Source of the DNA: CAZMNY01 sp964635375
GTDB lineage: Bacteria; Planctomycetota; Planctomycetia; Pirellulales; Pirellulaceae
Direction: 5' to 3'
NCBI GenBank assembly: GCA_964635375.1
Contig: CAZWOU010000003.1
Coordinates: forward strand, 1-64,000
DNA: 64,000 bases
Shown here: piece after piece, positions 16,251 to 25,321 of the stretch
Layout of the letters: each line of letters begins with the position of its first letter
How positions within the stretch are numbered: the first letter of the stretch is position 1
The notes under the pieces: generated by a model
Database searches by the model: none
The model's input: the letters and a program-made list of their open reading frames with translations, nothing else
Told to the model about the DNA's origin: nothing
Made by a program: the position numbers and the translations under genes

Positions 16251-17159
16251 TCATTCGTGTTGATAACCTGTTGGTTCAAGCGGTCGGAGATCGTCGGTCT
16301 CTTGACTCCAGAGGCCAACCTGCTCGATCAGTCGTCCGATGTCGCTGGCCTGGGAGTTTTCTGAGCAGAACCGAGCCGCTTCGCCCGGCTCCATCACAAG
16401 CAGTAGTTCGAAGTCCTCGCCGTCTCCAAGCGCGTGCGCAAGTGCTGGTCGGCCAGTTGAGCGACTTTGCGTCCTGGCATTGGCCGAGATCGGCACGCGA
16501 TCCAGTTGCAAGGCGATTCCACAACCGCTGGCCGCAGCCAAGCGGCTGGCGTCCAGGGCGAGCCCATCGCTGACATCGATTGCAGCCTTGACCTGAAATT
16601 CCCTCGACCAAATTAGACTATCGACAACTCGCGGTGTGAAACTCAAGTGGTGCCCCAGAATACTACCGCCCAACGGCCCGCTTACGATCAGGCGGTCGCC
16701 CACGGCGCCCCCGCCCCGAGTCCAGGCCCGATCCGTACGCACAAGCCCGAGCGCGGTCACGCTCACGGTCAATGCTTGATCCCAGCAATTCGTATCGCCA
16801 CCGCAGATCGACATATCAAATTCGCTTGCCAGGGCCGCGACGCCAGACAACACCTCACGAGCAATCTCGCCTGCTCGATTCGCGGGACGGGGCAAGGCAA
16901 GCGTGACCGTGGCCGAAAGCGGTCGGGCGCCCATAGCCGCCAAGTCGCTTAGGTTGACTGCAAGCGCTTTGCGGCCAACAAGTCGGGCCGGGTGATTCGA
17001 CAGGTCGAAATGGACGCCGTCAAGCAGCGCATCGGCGGCTACGACCAGTTGGTGGTCGGCTTCGACATCCAGCACGGCGGCGTCGTCGCCAACGGGCAAG
17101 CGGAGGTGATCCCGTTTGGGCAAGCAGGTCTGGAGCCACTCGATGAATTCGTTTTCCAC
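16251..17159 (-). CDS. thiL: Thiamine-monophosphate kinase ThiL
   Basis: ThiL phosphorylates thiamine monophosphate to the active cofactor thiamine pyrophosphate with ATP. The 302-residue length fits the family. The N-terminal signature VGDDAAVL binds Mg-ATP, and the segments GRKALAVNLSDLAAMGA and CGGDTNCW match the AIR-synthase-like fold. Further motifs are ALGLV, the conserved loop AAIDVSDGLALD, and GEDFELL. It follows hslU by 28 bases on the same strand, suggesting co-transcription. No other thiamine gene and no TPP riboswitch is visible nearby. Confidence 0.95.
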   Translation of the reverse strand: MENEFIEWLQTCLPKRDHLRLPVGDDAAVLDVEADHQLVVAADALLDGVHFDLSNHPARLVGRKALAVNLSDLAAMGARPLSATVTLALPRPANRAGEIAREVLSGVAALASEFDMSICGGDTNCWDQALTVSVTALGLVRTDRAWTRGGGAVGDRLIVSGPLGGSILGHHLSFTPRVVDSLIWSREFQVKAAIDVSDGLALDASRLAAASGCGIALQLDRVPISANARTQSRSTGRPALAHALGDGEDFELLLVMEPGEAARFCSENSQASDIGRLIEQVGLWSQETDDLRPLEPTGYQHE

Positions 17160-17187
17160 GATGCGCTCGACGGCCAGAGAGAAACTC

Positions 17188-18537
17188 TCAGAGAATGAAC
17201 TGACTCAACTCCTCATCGTCCGACACCTCTTCCAGTCGCTCTTGGACATACGCCTGGTTGATCACCACTCGCCCCATCTTCATCTCCGGCGACTCAAAGC
17301 TTAACTCCTCTAACAGCCGTTCGAGGATCGTGTAGAGACGCCGAGCGCCGATATTCTGAGTGGTCTGATTGACTTTGAAAGCAAAGCTCGCCATCGCTTC
17401 GATCGCGTCGGCGGTGAACTGAAGCTCAACGCCCTCAGCACCAATCAATGCGACATATTGTTTGGTTAGCGAGTTCTTTGGCTCCTGCAAGATCCGCACG
17501 AAGTCGTCCTTGGTCAGGTCGTTCAGCTCGACGCGAATCGGGAAGCGGCCTTGCAACTCAGGCATCAGTTCGCTGGGCTTGGCTTTGTGAAACGCGCCAG
17601 CAGCGATAAAGAGGATGTGGTCCGTTCGAACGTACCCGTGTCGCGTCTGCACAGAGGTGCCCTCGACGATCGGCAACAGATCTCGCTGAACGCCTTGGCG
17701 AGAAACATCCGCGCCGCGCGAATCGGAAGCGACGACCTTGTCAACTTCGTCCAGGAACACCATGCCCAAGTTCTCAGCCAGTTCGATGGCCATCGCGTTG
17801 ATCGCATCTGGATCGAGCAACGTCTCGCATTCCTGCTCGAACAAAACATCGCGTGCTTCGGCCACGGTCAGCTCTCGCTGGGACGTTTGCTTGGGCATGA
17901 TATTCTCAACCATGGATTGTAGGTCGATATTGTCCATGCCCATCCCGCCCAAAACCATTGGCGAGGATTTCTGCTCGATCGTCAGCTCCACTCGCTTCTG
18001 ATCCATCTCGCCGGAGACGAGTTTAGCGAGCATTTTCGCTCGAGTCCGTTCATGGCGCTGTTGGGCTTCTTCGTAATCGTCTCCAAAGCTGGGCGGAGGC
18101 GGAGCGAGCAGATCCAGCAGTCGCGACTCCGCGCGTTCCTGAGCTTCCTTCTTCACATGAACTCGCTCCCGCTCGCGGACTATGGTGATTGCGTTGTCGA
18201 GCAATTCGCGGATCATGCTTTCGACGTCACGGCCATAGTAGCCCACTTCGGTGTACTTAGACGCTTCCACTTTGATGAACGGCGCTCCGGTCAGCTTAGC
18301 GAGTCGCCGAGCAATCTCGGTCTTGCCAACGCCAGTCGGGCCGATCATGAGGATGTTCTTGGGCGCTACCTCGGCCTTCATTTCCGCCGGCAGTTGTTGA
18401 CGACGCCAGCGGTTGCGAATGGCGATAGCTACGGCCCGCTTGGCCGCGTCTTGCCCAACGATGTAGCGGTCGAGTCGCTCAACAACCTGGCGTGGCGTCA
18501 AGCTATCCTGGGCGCCGCCCGACGATTCCGAAATCAA
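17188..18537 (-). CDS. hslU: ATP-dependent protease ATPase subunit HslU
   Basis: HslU is the AAA+ unfoldase that feeds substrates to the HslV peptidase in the cytoplasm. The 449-residue protein starts with the family segment LTPRQVVERLDRYIVGQ. Walker A is GPTGVGKT at 66-73, the pore-loop signature VGYYGRDVE follows, and Walker B is MVFLDEVDK. The charged intermediate domain (about residues 115-240) is present. The C-terminus ends LSQFIL, the short tail that docks into HslV. Its start overlaps the hslV stop by four bases, so the two subunits are translationally coupled. Confidence 0.97.
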   Translation of the reverse strand: MISESSGGAQDSLTPRQVVERLDRYIVGQDAAKRAVAIAIRNRWRRQQLPAEMKAEVAPKNILMIGPTGVGKTEIARRLAKLTGAPFIKVEASKYTEVGYYGRDVESMIRELLDNAITIVRERERVHVKKEAQERAESRLLDLLAPPPPSFGDDYEEAQQRHERTRAKMLAKLVSGEMDQKRVELTIEQKSSPMVLGGMGMDNIDLQSMVENIMPKQTSQRELTVAEARDVLFEQECETLLDPDAINAMAIELAENLGMVFLDEVDKVVASDSRGADVSRQGVQRDLLPIVEGTSVQTRHGYVRTDHILFIAAGAFHKAKPSELMPELQGRFPIRVELNDLTKDDFVRILQEPKNSLTKQYVALIGAEGVELQFTADAIEAMASFAFKVNQTTQNIGARRLYTILERLLEELSFESPEMKMGRVVINQAYVQERLEEVSDDEELSQFIL

Positions 18538-19079
18538 CAGTCACTCTCCATCTCTTCGATCTGAATGTTCTTGTTGGTGTAGATGCAAATCTCGCCGGCA
18601 ATCGTCAACGCCTCGCGGACCACCGATACGGCGTCAAGTGATGCGTGCTCGACGAGCGCTCTGGCGGCGGCGATCGCATAGTTGCCTCCCGACCCAATGC
18701 CCGCCACAGCGTGGCTGGGCTGAATCACATCGCCCGTGCCGCTGATCAGAAGCGTCTGCCGCTTGTCCGCCACGATCAACAGCGCTTCTAAGCGACGCAG
18801 AGCCCGATCCGTCCGCCATTCCTTGGCGAGTTCCGTCGCGGCGCGCTGCAGATTCTGCGGGTAGTCCTTCAGCTTCGCGTCAAACCGTTCCAGCAGAGCA
18901 AACGCGTCGGCCGAACCGCCGGCAAAGCCGCACAACACATTCCCTCCGCCAAGCCGCCTCACCTTGACCGCGTCGCCCTTCATCACGCAGTCGCCCAACG
19001 TCACTTGGCCGTCCGCGCCCATCGCCACTTTCCCGTCAACGCGAACGGTGAGCACCGTGGTCGAACGTATTTTCTTCAT
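18534..19079 (-). CDS. hslV: ATP-dependent protease peptidase subunit HslV
   Basis: HslV is the proteasome-like peptidase of the HslUV protease. The protein has 181 residues, and a short propeptide MKKIRS precedes the catalytic threonine T7 (TTVLTVRVDG). The segments VAMGADGQVTLG and FAGGSADAFAL and the late GSGGNYAIAAARAL are family hallmarks. The start codon at 19077-19079 follows a purine-rich site (GGCGGAAG). It is the first gene of the run hslV-hslU-thiL and is divergent from the isochorismatase gene, with a 148-bp shared upstream region. Confidence 0.97.
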   Translation of the reverse strand: MKKIRSTTVLTVRVDGKVAMGADGQVTLGDCVMKGDAVKVRRLGGGNVLCGFAGGSADAFALLERFDAKLKDYPQNLQRAATELAKEWRTDRALRRLEALLIVADKRQTLLISGTGDVIQPSHAVAGIGSGGNYAIAAARALVEHASLDAVSVVREALTIAGEICIYTNKNIQIEEMESDC

Positions 19080-19227
19080 CTTCCGCCTCGCCCGTGCATG
19101 GCCTCGTCAAAGCAACACGACCCCAACCGGCTATTTTGAACTATTGGGGCTGTTTGCTCTAGGGGCGCCCGCACAAACGAAAATGAGCTGCGCAGTCAAC
19201 TCAGACGCAATCAGGTATGCTCCCCGT

Positions 19228-19809
19228 ATGCCGAATCCACATAGCTTACCAAGAAGCCCCGATCTTTTGACCGCGACTGACAATGTGCTCGTGGTGATCG
19301 ATGTCCAGGAGAAACTCATCCCCCTGATGCCTCAACCGGCTCGGCTGATTTTTAATATTCGGCGGCTGCTCGAAGGCGCCAGGACCCTGGGCGTCGAGGT
19401 GATCTCGACCGAACAATACCCCGAAAAACTAGGGCCGACCGATCCGGAGTTGAGCCAGTTTCTCGAGCAACCCGCACCCAAACGAGACTTTAGCTGCGGC
19501 GAATGCGGAGACTTGTTCCAACCCCTGGCGGCGAAAGGGATCCACAAAGTCGTACTCGTCGGCATGGAAACTCACGTCTGCGTACTGCAGACCGCTTTTG
19601 ATCTGCTAGCCGCAGGCTTCTCGGTTTACCTGGTGGTCGATGGGCTCACCGCGCGCAATGACATCGATCATGAGACGGCCATTCGACGACTTGAGTCTTC
19701 CGGCGCGATTCTCACGACCTGTGAAACCGTGCTTTTCGAATGGTGCCAGACTTCCACGGCCACCCGCTTCAAAGACATCAGCCGACTTGTCAAACAGAAA
19801 CTGACGTAG
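19228..19809 (+). CDS. Isochorismatase-family cysteine hydrolase
   Basis: The protein has 193 residues from the ATG at 19228; the longer open frame upstream runs through the hslV start and is not real coding. The catalytic triad of the family is visible: Asp25 in VVIDVQEK, Lys85 in PAPKRDFSC and Cys118 in GMETHVCVLQTA. The cis-peptide region precedes the cysteine. These enzymes hydrolyse amides or isochorismate-like ethers, and related members include nicotinamidase and the YcaC group. No siderophore genes are nearby, so an isochorismatase role is unlikely and the substrate is open. It is cytosolic and convergent with the PQQ gene (27-bp gap). Confidence 0.88.
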   Translation: MPNPHSLPRSPDLLTATDNVLVVIDVQEKLIPLMPQPARLIFNIRRLLEGARTLGVEVISTEQYPEKLGPTDPELSQFLEQPAPKRDFSCGECGDLFQPLAAKGIHKVVLVGMETHVCVLQTAFDLLAAGFSVYLVVDGLTARNDIDHETAIRRLESSGAILTTCETVLFEWCQTSTATRFKDISRLVKQKLT

Positions 19810-19836
19810 CTTTACTTCCGCAGGAAACGGCGCCAG

Positions 19837-21177
19837 CTAGTCGATTCGCAAACACTTGAGGTTGCCTTTGCGATCCTTGCATAAGATCCGGCCACTCGCC
19901 AGGACAACATGCGGCCAGGCGTCAGCGGAAAGCTGCCGGGAAAGGCGAACCAGTTCGGTGAACTTGGACGGCGATCGTTTCGCGGTCTCCACCAAGCTCA
20001 AGTCACCTCGGTTCGCTTGGACGATCAACCGTTCGTCGCCGGTAAGGATGCACGAGCCTGGCGAACCGACTTTGCCGCCAACCCAAAGCTCCTTGCCGGT
20101 GTTGAAATCAAGACAATGCACTCCGCGCCAGGCCCAATAGATACGATCGCGATGAATGATCGGCGTGCAGACACCTGAGGCAATTCCCTCAGTTTCCCAT
20201 TTCTTGAGCAACTTGCCCGCCGACACATCAAACCGAGCCATAGCGAAGTGGTTGTAGGCCGACGTCACAATGACCGATTCGCCCATGACGGCCGGAGAGG
20301 CGATGTTGTTGCCGAAATCGGTCGTCCATTTTGCCGAGGCGATCGTGCGACCAGGCTCGGATGGATCGAGCGATACGATGACCAGGTTTCGCAGCGTCAA
20401 CACAGCCACGCAGGGATCGCCGTCCACGCTGAGCATCACCGGCCCGGCCGTGTGGCCCGCTTCATCCTTGCACTCGGAACTCCAGATGCGCCGTCCAGTC
20501 GTCTTGTCTAAAGCAACAAGATTGCCCCCCCGACTTCCCACTTCAACCAACAACCAGGGACCATAGACCATCGGCGAAGCCGTATAACCGTAGTCCCTCA
20601 GGCTTCGGCGACGACCGACATCCGGGCGACGAGGCACTTTGAATTCGTCGTAGAGATTCAATCGCCAGCGCTGCTCGCCGCGTTCACAACCCCAGCAGCG
20701 CAGCTCGCCATCGTTGCTCAGCGTAAAGAGAGATTGAGTCTGTTCATCGTACTCGGGAGTCGCGGTGAAGCCGGAATATATTCCCTTGTCGCCCGTGCTG
20801 TGACGGCCGTACTGGGGGCTCGCATACGATTGGGTCCAAATCACGTCCGAATCGGCGAGTCGACGACAGGCGACGTGGTCTTGATTGTTTCGCCAGCCGA
20901 CGACGTAGATGCGGCCGTCTACGACGATGGGCGAGGAACCGCCTTCCCCAACATTGGTCGACCAAACTGGCTTGGGCGCCCATTTCCCTGTCCATCCAGA
21001 CGACTCCAGCGACATGCCGTCGCGCTGGGCGCCGCGCCAATGGGGCCAGCCCTCGGCGGCGACCAGCGGGCCGGACGAGACCAGCAGCAGCAGGCCCAGC
21101 GGCAGAATGCGGGCTCCCGACTTGGGTCCCCGCTGTTGACGATCTCGTGCTGAGTTCGATTGGCCAGTCCGGAACAT
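19837..21177 (-). CDS. Secreted PQQ-like beta-propeller (BamB-like) protein
   Basis: The protein has 446 residues from the ATG at 21175-21177; a TTG at 21192 would add five. A signal peptide precedes WPHWRG, the standard beginning of planctomycete PQQ-propeller proteins. Tryptophan-docking blades are seen as VWSTNVGEGGSSPIV, DVIWTQSYAS, RRIWSSECKDEAG and GKELWVGGKVG. The last blade ends with GRILCKDRKGNLKCL. No dehydrogenase active-site residues are evident, so it is more likely a structural or binding propeller than a quinoprotein enzyme. It is the third gene of a probable operon with the ECF sigma and FecR-LamG genes (86-bp gap). Confidence 0.85.
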   Translation of the reverse strand: MFRTGQSNSARDRQQRGPKSGARILPLGLLLLVSSGPLVAAEGWPHWRGAQRDGMSLESSGWTGKWAPKPVWSTNVGEGGSSPIVVDGRIYVVGWRNNQDHVACRRLADSDVIWTQSYASPQYGRHSTGDKGIYSGFTATPEYDEQTQSLFTLSNDGELRCWGCERGEQRWRLNLYDEFKVPRRPDVGRRRSLRDYGYTASPMVYGPWLLVEVGSRGGNLVALDKTTGRRIWSSECKDEAGHTAGPVMLSVDGDPCVAVLTLRNLVIVSLDPSEPGRTIASAKWTTDFGNNIASPAVMGESVIVTSAYNHFAMARFDVSAGKLLKKWETEGIASGVCTPIIHRDRIYWAWRGVHCLDFNTGKELWVGGKVGSPGSCILTGDERLIVQANRGDLSLVETAKRSPSKFTELVRLSRQLSADAWPHVVLASGRILCKDRKGNLKCLRID

Positions 21178-21263
21178 GTGTCGCTCAGTCAAAGTATGGA
21201 CGTATCAATGTCAACGCGGTCAGCCAAGCGCCTGCCTTCAACGGCGGACCAGCACGATCGACG

Positions 21264-22829
21264 TCAAAGACGGTCCTGGAGGAGGCGCCAGTTTCGGTAA
21301 ACCTCATGGGCGGACAATTCTCGGGAATAGACGGCCATCGCGCCAATGTCACCAGCCCACGCGTGCTGACCGTCGCCCTCCCAATCATCGCCCAACATAA
21401 AGTACCCGGACTCCCAGGGTGAAAGGTCGCCCTTCCAATCCCAAGTCTTCACCAGGTGACCGTCCAAGTAACAAGCAAGCCGCCCGACACCGTAACTGAC
21501 CACCAAGTGGCGCCAACGATTGCCGATTCCACCACAGATTTGAATCGGCCGCTCACGCCCGCCCTCCCACAGCGTAGACGCCATCCGTAGCGAGATCGCA
21601 TCCGCGCGGGCAGTCAACGAGAGGTTCGCTCTCTTCTCCGTTCCGAACGAAACGATGCGAGCCAATTCAGGCTGCATGCCGAGCCCTTGCTTGATCCACA
21701 TTTCAATCGATACGGCGTTGGCCGTTTGGCAACGATTCAATACGTCATCCGCCAGCGACTCACTCACCTGAAACGCGCCGCCGTTGAGCGTTAGTCTCCC
21801 CTTCCGCCAGGCGGCTTCGCCCCGAGGCGTCAGTGGCTTGGCGACCGGCCCTTCAACATAGTTCGCCAACATCCGCGCCGACTCATCAAACTCACCACTC
21901 CACAGCAGATCGTTGGAACTCATCGGCCAACCCCGACGCCCCTCAACAAGCCGCCCCGCCGCTGCAACCGCATAACCGCCAGTCTCCACGATGACTGACT
22001 CATCGTCCCGCGTCCCAGTGTCCTTCGCCGCCGGCGTGTTCTCCAAGCGGACTTTGCCGTGGGCGACGTCCAGCCGGGTTCGCTGCTGGTCGACAAGGAG
22101 AAAAAGCTCTGTTCCCAACACGACCGCTTCCGCATTCGATGTGATCAAGCGCATCGCGGCGTTCACGGGTTGAGGCTGCACATTCGCGGTCAAATCGCCG
22201 CGAACGACCGTGATCAGCTTGGCTTGAGTTCGACGGCCGGTAAGCTGCATATCAGACGGGCCGCGCACGCCAAGCAGGGAATGATCAGCGAACTCAAGCG
22301 ACCAGCGGCCCCCCGTCGTCACGAGCTTGTCACCGTCATAGAGCATCATCCCAGGCCGGGCCTCGACCTGCCGACCGTCGCGCACGACCTTGAGTTTGCC
22401 TTGAACCATCTGGACAGAAGCGATCGGCCCGTACTCTCGGAAACTCAGAGTCCCGCCGACAATCGCGATCAAGACGAATGCCGACAAGGCAACCCAACGG
22501 CGCCGGACGCCGCGCCGCTGACGATTTCGAGTCTCCGACCAGCGATCCCACTCAGCCGAAGCGAGCTCGTGCATGTCATGCAGCTGCCGCGCGAGACTTC
22601 CTTGGTCCTGTTCATCGCGCAGTCGCTGATTCACTTGAGCTGGGAAGTTGCCGCGATCGACGGCCACGCTTTGGGCGACCAACTCATCGATGACCAACTG
22701 ATCGCGCATTCGCAATCGCAACTCGGGCGAGTCGCGCAAGGCCGACGCCAGCTGTTCAAGCTCGTCTTCGCCCAAGCCGTCCCGGTCGTCCAAGTAACGC
22801 TGTAACAGCGAGTTCGTATGATCATTCAT
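21264..22829 (-). CDS. FecR-domain transmembrane regulator with C-terminal LamG-like domain
   Basis: The protein has 521 residues from the ATG at 22827-22829, which shares one base with the sigma factor stop (TGATG). The N-terminal 100 residues are a helical anti-sigma-like domain. A transmembrane helix lies at about 112-130. A FecR domain covers about 135-260 (VQGKLKVVRDG, LEFADHSLLGVRG, VLGTELFLLV). A concanavalin/LamG domain occupies about 340-520 (SIEMWIKQG, RWRHLVVSYGVGRLACYLDG). The gene coupling and topology point to a membrane regulator of the upstream sigma factor, with the LamG part binding a glycan or other ligand outside. The ligand is unknown. Confidence 0.87.
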   Translation of the reverse strand: MNDHTNSLLQRYLDDRDGLGEDELEQLASALRDSPELRLRMRDQLVIDELVAQSVAVDRGNFPAQVNQRLRDEQDQGSLARQLHDMHELASAEWDRWSETRNRQRRGVRRRWVALSAFVLIAIVGGTLSFREYGPIASVQMVQGKLKVVRDGRQVEARPGMMLYDGDKLVTTGGRWSLEFADHSLLGVRGPSDMQLTGRRTQAKLITVVRGDLTANVQPQPVNAAMRLITSNAEAVVLGTELFLLVDQQRTRLDVAHGKVRLENTPAAKDTGTRDDESVIVETGGYAVAAAGRLVEGRRGWPMSSNDLLWSGEFDESARMLANYVEGPVAKPLTPRGEAAWRKGRLTLNGGAFQVSESLADDVLNRCQTANAVSIEMWIKQGLGMQPELARIVSFGTEKRANLSLTARADAISLRMASTLWEGGRERPIQICGGIGNRWRHLVVSYGVGRLACYLDGHLVKTWDWKGDLSPWESGYFMLGDDWEGDGQHAWAGDIGAMAVYSRELSAHEVYRNWRLLQDRL

Positions 22830-23356
22830 CACGCATTCTCTCGCGCCAACGTGGCCTCCATACAATCACGCAGCGAAGCTCGTAGCCGATAGAGGGCCAC
22901 GCGAATCGCCTCCGCGGTTGAATTCGTCTCGTCAGCGATCGATTTGGAGGGCAGTTCGTCCTTGTACCGCAGTTGCAACAACCGATGTTGGTCCGGCTCA
23001 AGCTTCGCCATGCATCCCTCAAGGGCGTACTCAACGGAGCGGTTCGAAACCAAACGGTCGGCTGCTGAGTTAGCTTCCGCGAGCATTTCCCCTATGGCTT
23101 GGTGGTGAAGCCGCCCCCGTCGCGCCGAGCGACGGATTCGGTTCAAGCAGAGGTTTCTGGCGATCCCCTTGAGCCATCGCTCAGGGGCTGCCTCCTCCGG
23201 CCGTTTCTCCAAGTTGCGGAAATACTCGATGTACACGTCTTGCGCAACGTCATCCACGTCATGGGACGCAATTCCCATCCCGGCAATGTAGGCCCGGATC
23301 CGCACATGGGTTTCACGCACAAGATCCTCAAAACCGGCCTCGTCACGCTGCGTCAT
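22829..23356 (-). CDS. ECF-type RNA polymerase sigma factor (planctomycete FecR-associated group)
   Basis: The protein has 175 residues from the ATG at 23354-23356; the open frame reaches 23455 but the extra residues do not fit the family. Region 2 is at about 10-75 (DVDDVAQDVYIEYF, RWLKGIARNLCLNRIRR). Region 4 is at about 110-165, with a helix-turn-helix SIADETNSTAEAIRVALYRL. The proline/glutamate segment EKRPEEAAPERWLKG is common in the planctomycete group of sigma factors paired with FecR-LamG proteins. It is translationally coupled to the FecR-LamG gene. Confidence 0.9.
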   Translation of the reverse strand: MTQRDEAGFEDLVRETHVRIRAYIAGMGIASHDVDDVAQDVYIEYFRNLEKRPEEAAPERWLKGIARNLCLNRIRRSARRGRLHHQAIGEMLAEANSAADRLVSNRSVEYALEGCMAKLEPDQHRLLQLRYKDELPSKSIADETNSTAEAIRVALYRLRASLRDCMEATLARENA

Positions 23357-23671
23357 TGCCACTCCTGTTTCCTCTATTAGATGGCTCGACCACCCATACA
23401 TGTTACACCCAAAGGTCGTTTTGGCCGAAGACAAGCGGCCACCACAAGCGATCAAGCGGCGCCCTTTGCCGGCACTCCCCGACGACTCGGAGGGCGGGTA
23501 GACTGGGCGTGGCTTCCAATACGGGATGCCCTCGCCGCCGTTCGACCTGCAAGAAAAGCTCGTTTTTCACGGGAGAAAGGCGATGTGCAACGTTCGAACC
23601 ATCCTGGGCGCCGCCCATTGCAAGGGTGGCCTAGAACTCCAATCTGCGATTCTCCCCGAAACACGGACAAT

Positions 23672-24850
23672 ATGATGGCCCAACCTGCATTAGACCCTCC
23701 CGTTCGGACACTTATGGGCCCGGGGCCGAGTGACATCCACCCCCGCGTTTTGGAGGCGATGGCAAAGCCGACCGTCGGCCACCTCGACCCCTACTTTCTG
23801 CAGGTGATGGACGGGCTGCAGGAGATGCTGAGATCCCTGTTTCGAACCCAAAATCGGATGACAATGGCGATCAGCGCCACCGGGTCCGCCGGGATGGAAG
23901 CAACAGTCGTCAACCTGGTTGAACCGGGCGACCCAATCGTCATCTGCGTCAACGGCGTATTCGGAATGCGGATGGCTGATGTGGCGGCTCGAGCCGGAGC
24001 CGTCGTCACCACGATTGAGAAGCCCTGGGGCGAGGTCTTTGAGACAGACGACCTAGAACCGGTTCTCGATCGCGTCCAACCCAAGGTGGTTGGCATCGTG
24101 ATGGCCGAAACGTCCACGGGTGCCTGGCAACCGATTGAAGAGATCTCAAAACAAGTCCACAACGCCGGCGCCATGATGCTCGTCGATGCCGTCACCTCCC
24201 TAGGCGGCGTCCCGGTCGAGGTCGACGCCTGGAATATCGACGCCATCTATTCCGGTTCGCAAAAATGTCTCAGCTGCCCGCCCGGACTCGCCCCTATCTC
24301 ATTCAGCGACCGCGCGCTCGATTGCATCGTCAACCGCAAGACGAAAGTCCAAAGTTGGTATCTTGATGTGTCGATGCTCGCCAATTATTGGGGCAGCAAT
24401 CGAGCCTACCACCACACCGCTCCCATCAATATGAACTACGGACTCTATGAGGCGCTGCGGGTCATCCTGGAAGAGGGTCTCGATCGTTGCTTTCAACGAC
24501 ATGCGCAGAATCACCTCGCCCTCAAAGCAGGACTCGACTCGCTGGGCCTTCAGTTTACAGCCCAAGAGGGACACCGTTTGCCGATGCTGAACGCCGTGCG
24601 TATCCCCGACGGCGTCGACGACGGCGCCATGCGGACAGCCCTACTGCAGCGGTTTGGAATCGAGATCGGCGGCGGACTCGGCGCCTTCAAAGGAAAAGTC
24701 TGGCGAATCGGTCTGATGGGCTACGCCTGCCGGATGCAAAACGTGCTGCTGCTGCTCTCGGCACTCGAGCAATTGCTGGCTGAGCAAGGGCATGAATTCG
24801 ACCCGGGCTGCAGTGTCGCAGCAGCGAACGCGTGCTACCTCAAGACATAG
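23672..24850 (+). CDS. Class V aminotransferase, alanine/serine-glyoxylate aminotransferase group
   Basis: The protein has 392 residues from the ATG at 23672 (a second ATG follows at once); the frame is open to 23381, but that part is non-coding in character. Motifs include MGPGPSDIHPRVLEAM, VGHLDPYF, SATGSAGMEA and the pyridoxal-binding aspartate in VDAVTSLGG. The Schiff-base lysine is in SGSQKCLSCPPG. These match the AGXT/serine-pyruvate family, which moves an amino group from alanine or serine to glyoxylate. Purine-ureide transamination (PucG type) is an alternative. It is cytosolic and divergent from the ECF sigma gene. Confidence 0.92.
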   Translation: MMAQPALDPPVRTLMGPGPSDIHPRVLEAMAKPTVGHLDPYFLQVMDGLQEMLRSLFRTQNRMTMAISATGSAGMEATVVNLVEPGDPIVICVNGVFGMRMADVAARAGAVVTTIEKPWGEVFETDDLEPVLDRVQPKVVGIVMAETSTGAWQPIEEISKQVHNAGAMMLVDAVTSLGGVPVEVDAWNIDAIYSGSQKCLSCPPGLAPISFSDRALDCIVNRKTKVQSWYLDVSMLANYWGSNRAYHHTAPINMNYGLYEALRVILEEGLDRCFQRHAQNHLALKAGLDSLGLQFTAQEGHRLPMLNAVRIPDGVDDGAMRTALLQRFGIEIGGGLGAFKGKVWRIGLMGYACRMQNVLLLLSALEQLLAEQGHEFDPGCSVAAANACYLKT

Positions 24851-25051
24851 CCTATCCCGCCCATTCAACCCACGCTACTAAACGCGAACTACTGTCATTT
24901 CGCCGATAGCAGTTGCTTGCATTCAGAGATGCGGGTCGATACACTTGCGGAAAGTGGGGGACATTGAGTACCGCCTGTACGTGCGGGCGGACATATCTCG
25001 CTGCAAGGACGGGCGCCACGATCATTCGTGGTTCGCCGACAGGGACGAAAC

Positions 25052-25249
25052 ATGCTTGTTCTCAGTCGCAAGGTCGGGGAGAGGATTCTCATTGGTGATG
25101 GAATCACCGTCACCGTCGTTCGCATCACAGGAGGCGGAGTACGAATCGGCATTGAAGCCCCCGAGGAAATGCCAGTGGTTCGGCAAGAGCTTATGGAGAA
25201 GCTGAAGGCTGCGGACAGCGCCTCAGAAACACATCGCTCGTCTTCCTAG
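25052..25249 (+). CDS. csrA: Carbon storage regulator CsrA
   Basis: The 65-residue protein starts at the ATG at 25052, preceded by AGGGA with good spacing. The start MLVLSRKVGERILIGD and the RNA-contact segment GIEAPEEMPVVRQEL are diagnostic. CsrA dimers bind GGA motifs in mRNA leaders and change translation or stability. The C-terminal tail (about 12 residues, Ser/Thr rich) is less conserved. No FliW, flagellin or flagellar gene is in the window, so its targets here are unknown. The gene converges on the FtsQ-like gene. Confidence 0.95.
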   Translation: MLVLSRKVGERILIGDGITVTVVRITGGGVRIGIEAPEEMPVVRQELMEKLKAADSASETHRSSS

Positions 25250-25278
25250 CGCCGTTCTGTGCAGCCTCACAAAGAGAT

Positions 25279-25321
25279 CTTCAGCCAAAGACTCACTGGC
25301 CTTCAGCCGAAGACTCACTGG
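25279..25321. repeat. Near-perfect 21-bp direct repeat between csrA and the FtsQ-like gene
   Basis: Two copies of CTTCAGCC(A/G)AAGACTCACTGG lie at 25279-25299 and 25301-25321, separated by one base and differing at one position. Each copy holds a small inverted core (CTTCAGCCGAAG-like) that could form a short stem. The second copy contains the stop codon of the FtsQ-like gene (25315-25317). It may be a recent duplication at a gene end or a weak bidirectional transcription stop; no T-run follows. Confidence 0.6.

Noticed and set aside
23381..23671. N-terminal extension of the class V aminotransferase
   Set aside because: The extra 97 residues are Arg/Pro-rich and unrelated to the family; the family start matches the ATG at 23672.
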